From the NCBI GenBank assembly GCA_035509615.1, contig DATJLK010000075.1:1-6364 (forward strand): a DNA stretch of 6,364 nt, read 5' to 3'. The notes under the pieces were generated by a model that saw only the letters and a program-made list of their open reading frames with translations, made no database searches and was not told the origin of the DNA. Below, piece after piece: positions 1 to 6,325 of the stretch (positions are counted from its first letter, which is position 1; every line of letters begins with the position of its first letter). Position numbers and translations under genes: made by a program. The DNA is from AP-15 sp035509615. Its GTDB lineage: Bacteria > Pseudomonadota > Alphaproteobacteria > ATCC43930 > CGMCC-115725.

Positions 1-284
1 CTTGCGCGCTGGTGAACCGAGGTCCAACAGGCGCGCTCAGCGCCGCTCTATTGGCCGAATAACATTGTCACGGGAATTTTGCGGGCTCGCTGGCCGGCTC
101 GGCACACTTCGTCAAATCAATCGGCCTACTTCGTCAAATCAAAAGTGGGAGGGCATGATGCCGAAGCAGCCAGGTACCAGCCCCGCCTCGGGGTTGCAAA
201 CAATTGATCGGGATCGGGCCGCAATCCGGTGTTCGCCCTTGTCGAGCCAGGTTGGTCAGAGGTCCGCCGGAAATCTTCTCGACG
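1..284. other. Intergenic stretch without a convincing gene
   Basis: No reading frame here looks like a real protein. The plus-strand frame open from the left edge is rich in Arg, Ser and Pro and runs antisense through the 285-620 gene, as expected of a shadow frame in GC-rich DNA. The stretch lies downstream of the minus-strand gene ending at 285. A short CCCCG-CCT-CGGGG hairpin (181-193) could slow transcription, but no T-run follows on the minus strand, so it is not called as a terminator. The only other structure is the direct repeat at 106-142. Confidence 0.6.
106..142. repeat. 15-base direct repeat, 22-base period
   Basis: The 15-mer acttcgtcaaatcaa occurs exactly at 106-120 and again at 128-142, separated by seven bases (121-127). 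This gives one full 22-base unit plus a partial second unit. A period of about two helical turns would place both copies on the same DNA face, as in some operators. No gene start is nearby on either strand, so any regulatory role is speculative. Confidence 0.8.
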
Positions 285-620
285 TCAGAAACAAAGCGTC
301 AATTTTTCATTCTGGTAACAAGGGTCGGGCTCATCGGACACTTTTACCGCGACCTTGTGATCCAGATACCACTTTTCGTGGTCGACGCGATCATTCTCCA
401 ATATGAAGATTTTGCCATTCGGCGTCTGAACCCGCTCTATCACGGATCCTTGAGACGCACTGTTTTTTACCAGACAATGTGTCGCGATCGAGGCGCCTCC
501 ATCGTAAGAAATCGTGCATGGCAGCTTGAAAAGCGATTGGGAGCCTGCGGCCGCAACCGGAGATGATATCCCGATGCCCAGCAGGGTCACCCAAACTGCG
601 GTAGACCGAAAGACAAACAT
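285..620 (-). CDS. Small secreted four-cysteine protein, unknown function
   Basis: This encodes 111 residues. Residues 1-25 form a classic Sec signal peptide: a hydrophobic core (about residues 8-20) followed by PVAAA, with likely signal peptidase I cleavage after Ala25. The mature part is about 86 residues, so a periplasmic or secreted location is likely. It has four cysteines (35, 49, 101, 110), which could form two disulfides. A central stretch reads TPNGKIFILENDR, and a C-terminal block SDEPDPCYQNEKLTLCF ends the protein. I recognise the general look of small conserved hypothetical proteins from Bradyrhizobium-type bacteria but cannot assign a function. The start at 620 is chosen because it yields the signal peptide; a purine-rich GAGGCGGGG lies just upstream as a loose ribosome binding site. 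The gene stands alone, divergent from rmuC across a 545-base gap. Confidence 0.8.
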   Translation of the reverse strand: MFVFRSTAVWVTLLGIGISSPVAAAGSQSLFKLPCTISYDGGASIATHCLVKNSASQGSVIERVQTPNGKIFILENDRVDHEKWYLDHKVAVKVSDEPDPCYQNEKLTLCF

Positions 621-990
621 CGATTCGCCCCGCCTCGATCACAATCCTGAAAGCAATCCTCGGCCGGCAGCAACGCACCGCCGCATGCGTCCAAATGGTC
701 AGGAAGCTGCAACGACAAATGCTCTTGCATCACAGTGAAGGTGCACTGGCATCGTCTGCGCATCGTGCGAGATTCGCCATCGGATCTATCGTATGGCCGA
801 AGCAAATACCAAGCAATCTTGTGGGTAACGTGCCTTAATTTTGTCATCCCGGGAACGGCAAGGCACCCTTTCGGGTGATCGCAATAAATCGCGATAAACA
901 CTGAAGAAATCGAATGCCGGTTGCCGTGATCACATCCGGAACGGCCAAGTATCGGGCCGGCCGGCTCCAGGAGGTCCTGCACTGTCGGTC

Positions 991-1029
991 TTTTGAAGTG
1001 GTGATTCGCCAGCCTGGCGATTTTGAAGT
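991..1029. repeat. Palindrome flanked by direct repeats
   Basis: The 9-mer ttttgaagt occurs at 991-999 and at 1021-1029. Between them is an inverted repeat with perfect seven-base arms, TCGCCAG (1006-1012) and CTGGCGA (1014-1020), around a single C. The second direct repeat directly abuts the palindrome. The arrangement sits about 140 bases upstream of the rmuC start and resembles a protein-binding site more than a terminator, since the one-base loop could not fold as RNA without opening some pairs. Function is inference. Confidence 0.7.
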
Positions 1030-1085
1030 AACGATGTCCGCCCGGGACAAGCCAGCCGCTCTTGGGACTGAGCCGGCGAAACTAC

Positions 1086-1130
1086 ATTAACGATATTAAT
1101 GCTCGTCAGAGATCGACGTTTTGGTATAAA
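1086..1130 (+). promoter_or_regulatory. Weak candidate promoter for rmuC
   Basis: A TATAAA at 1125-1130 sits 35 bases before the rmuC start and could be a -10 element. No good -35 hexamer is found at the usual spacing (ctcgtc at 1102-1107), so the call is weak. Just upstream is an AT-rich inverted repeat, ATTAA (1086-1090) and TTAAT (1096-1100), which could be a regulator site overlapping or preceding the -35 region. Confidence 0.25.
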
Positions 1131-1150
1131 AGGTTCCGGAAACGTTCTTC

Positions 1151-1156
1151 GGGAGA
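1151..1156 (+). promoter_or_regulatory. Ribosome binding site of rmuC
   Basis: GGGAGA lies nine bases before the ATG at 1166. This supports that ATG over later in-frame starts, and it keeps the N-terminal membrane segment in the protein. Confidence 0.65.
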
Positions 1157-1165
1157 TCCGGGCCT

Positions 1166-2905
1166 ATGACGGTGGAGCCGTTGATTCTGGCCAGCGTTGC
1201 ATTGTCGGCGCTCGCGGTCGTCCTGTGCGTCGGGATCCTGTACCGATCGGCGCGAACTTTTGCGACCCTGCCGCCGCTTCTGGAGCAGCGGTTGCTGAGG
1301 CTCGAAGCGGCCATCAGCGGATCGGATGCCGTAATCCGGCACGAGTTTGGCCGCGATCGCGATGAAACCCGCGAGGCGTCAAGGTCGCTGAGGGAAGAGA
1401 TTGTCGGCTTGTTTGACAGGCTCACAACCTCCCTGCGGGCTTCGCTGAACGATCTGTCGCTCGGGCAGCAGGGCCGGCTCGATGCCTTTGCCGTGCGTCT
1501 GAACGAGGCCGGCATCGCCGCGACCGAAAATGCCCGCAACCTGCGGGAAGAGATCCAAATCAATTTGAAGCAACTGGCCGAAGCGGTCGGCGCGCGGATC
1601 GGCGAACTCACCGCTGTCCAGGCCGATAAGCTCGACAGCGTCACCGTCCAGATCACTACGCTGACCGAGCGCAACGAGCATCACCAGGAGAGCTTGCGCA
1701 GCGGCATCGAAGCCAGGCTTGGCGATTTGACAACCGAGGCGGGGCTCAGTGCGAAGGCGCTGCGCGAGGAGGTCACGGTCAGCCTTCAGAGCCTCGGCAG
1801 CCGTCTTGCCGAGACGATCGACCAGATCTCGCAGTCCCAGCAGGAACGGCTTGACCGGGTGTCGGCGAGCGTGACCGAGTTGACCCATCGCACCGGCGAG
1901 CAATACGAGGCGGTGCGCAAGACGGTCGAGCAGCGCCTTGACGCGCTGCGCGGCGAGAACACCGAAAAACTGGAGCAGATGCGGCAGACCGTCGACGAAA
2001 AGCTGCAGAGCACCTTGGACCAGCGGCTCGGAGCTTCGTTTCAGATCGTGGCCGACCGGTTGGAGCAGGTCTACCGGAGCATGGGAGAGATGCAATCGCT
2101 TGCCAGTGGAGTCGGCGATCTCAAACGGCTTCTGACGAATGTCAAATCGCGAGGCACCTGGGGCGAGGTCGCCCTCGGCAATGTGCTCGAAGAGATGATG
2201 GCTCCCGACCAGTTTGGTCGCAATGTCGAGATCGTCCCCGGCAGCAACCAGCGCGTCGAATACGCGATCCGCCTGCCCGGTGACGGCGATGTCCCGGTCT
2301 GGCTGCCGGTTGACGCCAAATTCCCCGCGGAAGACTATGAGCGCTTGGTTGATGCGAGCCAGCGCGGCGATGTCGACGCGGTCGAGATCGCGGCAAAAGC
2401 GATCGAGGCGGTCATTCGCGGTTCGGCGAGAACGATCTGTGAAAAGTATATCCACTCACCACAATCGACCGATTTCGCCGTCCTGTTCCTGCCAACCGAG
2501 GGGCTGTTCGCCGAAGTGGTCCGTCGCCCCGGTCTGGTCGACGCCCTGCAACGAGAGTGGCATATCATGGTCGCCGGACCGACCACGCTGGTCTCATTGC
2601 TGGTGTCGCTGCGTGTGGGTTTTCGCTCGCTGGCAATCCAGAAGCACTCGAACGAGGTCTGGAAGGTGCTTGCCGCGGTGAAAACCGAGTTCCGGAAATT
2701 CGGCGGCATCCTCGACAAGGTCGGCAGAAAGCTGCGCGAGACCCAGGAGGTGCTGGAAGGCGAGGCCGGGGTTCGCCGTCGCGCGATGGATCGCAAGCTC
2801 CGCGAGATCGAGGTGTTGCCCGAAGCCGAAGCGGTTGGTGTGCTCGAACTCGAGGGGCCGGGGATCAATGCATTCAACGAGGAAGCGCGTGAGGCCGCGG
2901 AATAA
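1166..2905 (+). CDS. rmuC: DNA recombination protein RmuC
   Basis: The gene is complete, with 579 residues. RmuC-family proteins limit DNA inversion at short inverted repeats and are thought to act on DNA as nuclease-like factors; the exact chemistry is not settled. Residues 5-26 form one hydrophobic helix (LILASVALSALAVVLCVGIL), probably a membrane anchor. Residues 35-310 are a long coiled coil rich in Leu, Glu, Arg and Gln, with an internal repeat (LREE at 75, 126 and 199). The conserved RmuC domain covers about 290-540. Its hallmarks are GVGDLKRLLTNVKSRGTWGE (315-334), WLPVDAKFPAEDYERL (379-394), FLPTEGLFAEV (441-451) and MVAGPTTLVSLL (468-479). The N-terminal anchor plus coiled coil plus C-terminal domain matches the family's usual order. 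The TAA stop at 2903-2905 is followed by a region convergent with the 3189-3428 gene. No def or fmt neighbour is present, so there is no sign of an operon. Confidence 0.96.
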   Translation: MTVEPLILASVALSALAVVLCVGILYRSARTFATLPPLLEQRLLRLEAAISGSDAVIRHEFGRDRDETREASRSLREEIVGLFDRLTTSLRASLNDLSLGQQGRLDAFAVRLNEAGIAATENARNLREEIQINLKQLAEAVGARIGELTAVQADKLDSVTVQITTLTERNEHHQESLRSGIEARLGDLTTEAGLSAKALREEVTVSLQSLGSRLAETIDQISQSQQERLDRVSASVTELTHRTGEQYEAVRKTVEQRLDALRGENTEKLEQMRQTVDEKLQSTLDQRLGASFQIVADRLEQVYRSMGEMQSLASGVGDLKRLLTNVKSRGTWGEVALGNVLEEMMAPDQFGRNVEIVPGSNQRVEYAIRLPGDGDVPVWLPVDAKFPAEDYERLVDASQRGDVDAVEIAAKAIEAVIRGSARTICEKYIHSPQSTDFAVLFLPTEGLFAEVVRRPGLVDALQREWHIMVAGPTTLVSLLVSLRVGFRSLAIQKHSNEVWKVLAAVKTEFRKFGGILDKVGRKLRETQEVLEGEAGVRRRAMDRKLREIEVLPEAEAVGVLELEGPGINAFNEEAREAAE

Positions 2906-2943
2906 TGACCAGACCGGAAAGGCGATTTTATCGGCCGGTACCC

Positions 2944-2988
2944 ACCTCCGAAATGGGTCCCGACCTTCGTCGGGATCGCGAGGGAGGT
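2944..2988 (+). terminator. Nested stem-loop after rmuC
   Basis: An inner hairpin has perfect seven-base arms TCCCGAC (2958-2964) and GTCGGGA (2969-2975) with a CTTC loop. An outer pair ACCTCC (2944-2949) and GGAGGT (2983-2988) encloses it. It begins about 40 bases after the rmuC stop, which suits transcription termination or mRNA 3'-end protection. No T-run follows, so it is not a textbook intrinsic terminator. Confidence 0.4.
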
Positions 2989-3023
2989 AATATAGCGAAC
3001 TTCAGGTTCACGACGCTAGACCA

Positions 3024-3039
3024 TGATCCGATCGGATCA
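3024..3039. repeat. Perfect 16-base palindrome
   Basis: TGATCCGATCGGATCA is fully self-complementary. It sits midway between two convergent genes, which argues against an operator role for either. It is more likely part of an intergenic repeat element or a protein-binding site. It contains three GATC motifs. Confidence 0.8.
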
Positions 3040-3055
3040 AAGCACCCGGCGCTGC

Positions 3056-3099
3056 CGTGCATCCGGGTCTCACCGTTGCGATCGAGAGCAGGATGCACG
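3056..3099. terminator. Possible bidirectional stem-loop between convergent genes
   Basis: Perfect nine-base arms CGTGCATCC (3056-3064) and GGATGCACG (3091-3099) enclose a second pair, TCTC (3068-3071) and GAGA (3084-3087), separated by symmetric three-base internal loops. It could serve transcripts arriving from rmuC or from the minus-strand Cys-rich gene. There is no T-run on either side, so intrinsic termination is uncertain. Confidence 0.35.
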
Positions 3100-3188
3100 C
3101 CTGCAATCGAAGCTCTGTTTCCATTTCAGGCGATGCTGCTCTGGACTGGCATAGATCACGCGGCGATTTTCGTCATGCAGCGGCGGGC

Positions 3189-3428
3189 TTATTTCTTGAG
3201 CCAGAATTGAAAAAGCGCTTCCTTGCAGGGTTCGGACAGGCCGGGGAGGTTCGACTTCATGCAAGCCTTGATCCGACCTTCCCCCGGCGGGACCTGACCG
3301 CAGAACTGCGCGATATCCGGCTTGCACGCCTGCAAGGCGGTCCGTGCGGCCGGGTTCGTCTGCGCGGCAGCGCCCATGGCCGACAGCAATACGATGACGC
3401 CGGCAGCCACTATATTTCTCGATATCAT
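3189..3428 (-). CDS. Small secreted Cys-rich repeat protein (GLG1-type repeat)
   Basis: This encodes 79 residues. Residues 1-22 are a Sec signal peptide (IVAAGVIVLLSAMGAAA) with likely cleavage before Gln23, so the product is periplasmic or secreted. The mature part contains one copy of the Cys-rich repeat known from the Golgi protein GLG1 and common in alphaproteobacterial small proteins. The key pattern is ACKPDIAQFC, then GEGRIKACMKSNLPGLSEPC, with cysteines at 35, 43, 56 and 68. Function is unknown; the cysteines probably pair as disulfides. The frame is open further upstream to 3545, but the start at 3428 is preferred because it gives the signal peptide and has a strong ribosome binding site. 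It lies 106 bases downstream of ppk on the same strand, so co-transcription is possible but the gap also leaves room for its own promoter. Confidence 0.88.
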   Translation of the reverse strand: MISRNIVAAGVIVLLSAMGAAAQTNPAARTALQACKPDIAQFCGQVPPGEGRIKACMKSNLPGLSEPCKEALFQFWLKK

Positions 3429-3430
3429 AA

Positions 3431-3439
3431 CTTCCCCTC
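3431..3439 (-). promoter_or_regulatory. Ribosome binding site of the Cys-rich gene
   Basis: Read on the minus strand this is GAGGGGAAG, with the GAGGGG core five bases before the ATG at 3428. It decides the start: no comparable site precedes the upstream in-frame ATG codons at 3545 or 3542. Confidence 0.7.
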
Positions 3440-4713
3440 TGTTTTCTCCTCGATCAGTTTGGCTTTCAGATCTCAACAAACAATTATCAAAGCCCTCAAA
3501 CATGACCATCAAGCTCGCAATCGGAGCCGCACCGTCAGTCATCACCGGTCCGCCGCCGGCGTGGGCGCGCGCTCGGCTGCCTCAATGCGCTGCCCTGTCC
3601 AGATAACGACGGGTTGGTCATGAAATAAACATGCGCGCTCTGTGGCGTGCCGCCCGGGGTTTCGCGCACAAACGCAGCGTCGGGCTGCAACAGCCAGCTC
3701 TGGGCATCATCGCGCAGATTTTCGACCATGATCTGGTCGAGTATTTGCTGATGGACGGTCGGGTTTTCGATCGGAACCAGAGTCTCGACACGACTGTCGA
3801 GATTGCGCGGCATCCAATCCGCCGACGAGATGAACACTGCCGCCTGATCCGATGGCAGACCGTGGCCCGCGCCAAGACACACGATCCGGGCATGCTCCAA
3901 AAACCGGCCGATAATGCTCTTGACGACGATGTTTTCCGACAGGCCGGGAACCTCCGGCCGCAAACAGCAGATGCCGCGGATAACCAGCGAAATCGACACC
4001 CCGGCCGCCGAAGCGCGGTAGAGCGCATCGATCAGTTCGCGATCGACGAGCGCGTTGAGCTTTGCCCAGATCGCCGCCGGGCGGCCGGCAGCGGCGTGAG
4101 TGATCTCGGCATCGATCATCTCAAGGACTTTCGCCCGGATGCCGTGCGGCGAAATCGCCAGCTTTCCAAGCTGCGCCGGCCGGGCATAGCCGGTGACGAA
4201 ATTGAAGACCCTGGCGGCATCGCGGCACAATGCCGGATCGCAGGTGAAGAACGACAGGTCGGTGTAGATCTTGGCAGTGATCGGGTGATAATTGCCGGTG
4301 CCGAAATGTACATAAGACCGCAATCCGTCACCTTCGCGGCGGGTGACCAGTGAAATCTTGGCGTGCGTCTTTAAATCGACAAAGCCATAGACCACTTGCG
4401 CACCGGCGCGCTCCAGCCGCCGCGCCCAATGAATGTTGTGCTCTTCGTCAAACCGGGCTTTCAGCTCGATCAGCGCCGTCACCGATTTGCCGGCTTCAGC
4501 GGCATCGACCAGAGCCGCGACAATCGGCGAGTCGACGGATGTCCGGTAGAGCGTCTGCTTGATGGCAATGACGCTGGGATCGTGCGCCGCCTGCCGCACG
4601 AACTGCGCAACCACATCAAACGATTCGTAAGGGTGGTGAACGACGATGTCCTTGGCCCGGATGGCAGCCAGGCAATCGCCGCCAAAGTCACGGATACGCT
4701 CGGGAAAGCGCGG

Positions 4714-4719
4714 CTTAAC
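4714..4719 (-). other. Frameshift site 2 in ppk (one base missing)
   Basis: On the minus strand the middle frame reads well to GATCTGCTGTTCCCGCCG (PDLLFPP). The first frame resumes with AAGCCGCGCTTTCCCGAG (KPRFPE). Only TT separates them where a codon such as TTC or TTT is expected, so one base appears lost. Confidence 0.85.
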
Positions 4720-5414
4720 GGCGGGAACAGCAGATCCGGGCGCTCCGGGGTGATCAGCTGGCGAGTGTCGGCCAAACCTGCCATTCCGTCGAGAACCGCG
4801 ACATCGGCGCTGCTCGCCCCGGTCTCGCGAATGACAAAATCACGCAACCGCTGCGGCGTGTCGGCTGAAAACGTCAGGCGAATGATCCGGCCGAGCCGCC
4901 GCCGCTTTAGCGCCGACTCGAACATCACGACCAGGTCGTGGGCTTCTTCCTCGATCTCGATGTCGCTGTCGCGCAGCACGCGAAACGTGCCGTGACCGGC
5001 CGGGGTCATGCCGGGGAACATCTCGTCAAATCCGATCGCAACGACCGCCGCCTCGATCGAGGTGAAGCGGATCGCCTGACCCGGCAGCCGGATGAACCGG
5101 TCGATCTGCTCGGGGATCATCACCAGCGCGTTGATCTGGGAACCGTCCTCACGCAGCAGTTCGACAACGATCACCAGACCTCGGTTGGGAACAAACGGGA
5201 ATGGATGCGCCGGGTCGATCGCGATCGGCGTCAATACCGGTAGCAGCCGGTCGATAAAACGCCGCCTTAGCCAGACGCGGTCGGCCGCCGTCAACGCGTC
5301 GTGATCGACGACCAGAACGCTCTCTGTCGCCAGCAGCTGCTGCAGCTCGGACCAGCACCGCTGCTGGCGATGAACCAGCCTTTCGGTGACCGCGGCGATC
5401 GCCGCCAGCTGTTG

Positions 5415-5421
5415 CCCGGGG
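5415..5421 (-). other. Frameshift site 1 in ppk (one extra base)
   Basis: On the minus strand the sequence is CTGAGGCCCCGGGCAACAG. Removing one C from the run of four gives L-R-P-G-Q-Q, continuing into LAAIAAVTERLVHRQQRCW, which fits PPK1 in length and character. The run of identical bases is a typical place for an indel or a base-calling error. Confidence 0.85.
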
Positions 5422-5681
5422 CCTCAGACCGTCATCGCTCGTCACCGCGATCTGGGCCGCCGCGAGTTCCTTCAGCCCGGCGACCCGGACCATGTAAAAT
5501 TCATCGAGATTGCTGTCGGAGATCGACAGAAACCGCACCCGTTCGAGCAGTGGATGAGCGGGATTGGCGGCTTCGTCGAGGACCCGTTCGTTGAAGGCCA
5601 GCCAGGAGAGCTCGGGGTTGATATAGCACTGGCTCGGCGCCGGGGCGGGCTCCGGCGCCATGCTCAGCCGCTGATCGATCG

Positions 5682-5909
5682 CTAGTTCTGACATCTGCCG
5701 TCGGCCTCACTGGTCGGTTGGTCGCGCGCCGCGCGCCTTCTCGATACAGCGATAATCACGTCGCACACCGGCGCCACACAGGAAACAGCTTCCGTCAGCG
5801 CCAGAAACGCCTTGCGATCGTCGGGCGGGAACCTACCCCAGATTTGTACGACGCGGTCGCCGGACCATAGCGAGCAGCGGATTGTGACTGCTTTATATGA
5901 CCGTAGCAT
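5682..5909 (-). CDS. Possible small hypothetical protein overlapping ppk start
   Basis: This is a 75-codon frame whose last 13 bases overlap the ppk start at 5694, an arrangement compatible with translational coupling. The first 55 residues look mildly protein-like (SGDRVVQIWGRFPPDDRKAF, APVCDVIIAVS), while the end is Arg- and polar-rich. There is no signal peptide, known motif or strong ribosome binding site before the ATG at 5909. I do not recognise it. It could equally be an untranslated ppk leader that happens to be open. Confidence 0.3.
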   Translation of the reverse strand: MLRSYKAVTIRCSLWSGDRVVQIWGRFPPDDRKAFLALTEAVSCVAPVCDVIIAVSRRRAARDQPTSEADGRCQN

Positions 5910-6325
5910 GACGTCCGGTTGATCTTTGTGCGCCGATGCCGCGCCTGGTCAACTTCAACGTGCAAAAGTGCGACGCACCAACATCAAACAACCCGCCCGC
6001 CGGGTATCCGAGGATAGCCTCGCCACACCCGATAACCCGGCACCTGCCGTTTTCGGCATGGTGTTATCAAACCCAAGGGCGCGCCGGCCAGACCTGCGCC
6101 ATGCGACCCGGCGACACCGAGTGACGCTATCGCGACCCACGCCAGACTGCGGCCGGAACCTGTCGCCGCTCGGCCATGTCGCGGTACCCTATATCGACGT
6201 CGCCGGTGTCGAGGCTGAACGTTCTTCCAAAGATGAAGCCATCCCGAGCAGCGAAGCTGTCGCGGTCGGATCAGGCCGTCCGCGGCCGGACGTCCAGCGG
6301 TTACGATCGGCCCGTGGTCAGCCCT
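5910..6325. other. Intergenic region right of ppk
   Basis: No convincing complete gene is seen. A plus-strand frame starting at 6058 stays open to the window edge (102 codons) but is very Arg-rich and has no motif. A minus-strand frame at 6127-6270 reads protein-like (GFIFGRTFSLDTGDVDIGYR) but lacks a usable start and is closed by a stop at 6271-6273. The main structures are the hairpins at 5991-6068 and a small GTCCG/CGGAC inverted repeat at 6278-6291. Confidence 0.5.
5991..6068. repeat. Cluster of three hairpins
   Basis: Three dyads follow each other closely. The first is ACCCG (5991-5995) with CGGGT (6001-6005). The second is CGAGG (6009-6013) with CCTCG (6018-6022). The third is longer and imperfect: GATAAC (6031-6036) with GTTATC (6063-6068), then ACC with GGT, then TGCCG-TTTT-CGGCA (6045-6058). 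The layout is like a palindromic intergenic repeat or a structured RNA end. No gene terminus adjoins it on the plus strand. Confidence 0.55.

Larger units (their letters stand above)
621..1165. other. Long divergent intergenic region
   Basis: This gap separates the minus-strand gene starting at 620 from rmuC starting at 1166, so promoters for both should lie here. Open frames on the minus strand (587-982 and 844-1050) have no signal, domain or believable start and look spurious. Visible structure includes a small hairpin CACCC-TTTC-GGGTG (864-877), an ATCGC/GCGAT inverted repeat (878-895), a GCCGGCCGGC palindrome (956-965), and the repeat-flanked palindrome at 991-1029. I see no RNA gene. Confidence 0.6.
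2906..3188. other. Structured region between convergent genes
   Basis: This holds the 3' ends of rmuC (plus) and the Cys-rich gene (minus). A plus-strand frame starting at 2905 overlaps the rmuC stop but runs through several palindromes and has no protein character, so it is not called. Three separate dyad structures lie here (2944-2988, 3024-3039 and 3056-3099), as expected of a transcription-end region or an intergenic repeat. Confidence 0.6.
3535..5694 (-). pseudogene. ppk: Polyphosphate kinase 1, broken by two compensating frameshifts
   Basis: PPK1 reversibly transfers the terminal phosphate of ATP to a growing polyphosphate chain. The span equals 719 codons plus stop, normal for alphaproteobacterial PPK1. 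Residues 1-92 are in one frame (YINPELSWLAFNERVLDEA, LSISDSNLDEFYMVRVAGL). Codons 93 to about 326 are in a second frame (VLTPIAIDPAHPFPFVPNRG, FRVLRDSDIEIEEEAHDLV, ALKRRRLGRIIRL). The rest returns to the first frame (KPRFPERIRDFGG, IVVHHPYES, AIKQTLYRTS, ELKARFDEE, YVHFGTGNYHPITAKIYTD, RGICCLRPEVPGLSENI, SIIGRFLEHARI, FMTNPSLSG). His463 in YVHFGTGNYH should be the autophosphorylated histidine (E. coli His435), and His601 in LEHARI matches E. coli His592. Read literally, translation gives a 181-residue fragment ending at 5149 with only the N-terminal domain. No ppx follows. No other damage is seen, so the break is recent or a sequencing artefact. Confidence 0.92.

Noticed and set aside
2..406. 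Plus-strand frame open from the left edge
   Set aside because: It is Arg/Ser-rich, needs a TTG start at the edge, and is antisense to the signal-peptide gene at 285-620.
587..1050. Minus-strand frames upstream of the 285-620 gene
   Set aside because: They have no signal peptide, domain or credible start and show random-looking composition.
1379..2455. Long minus-strand frame opposite rmuC (358 codons)
   Set aside because: It is the antisense shadow of rmuC, which has clear family motifs on the plus strand; long shadows are common in GC-rich coding DNA.
2905..3210. Plus-strand frame of 101 codons whose ATG overlaps the rmuC stop
   Set aside because: Overlapping stop-start suggests coupling, but the frame runs through three palindromic structures, has no motif, is rich in Arg and Pro, and its end overlaps the Cys-rich gene on the other strand.
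3429..3545. Upstream extension of the Cys-rich gene to 118 residues
   Set aside because: It would bury the signal peptide 39 residues inside the protein and overlap the ppk end; the start at 3428 has a strong ribosome binding site.
3631..4353. Plus-strand frame of 240 codons opposite ppk
   Set aside because: It is antisense to conserved PPK1 sequence and has no recognisable domain.
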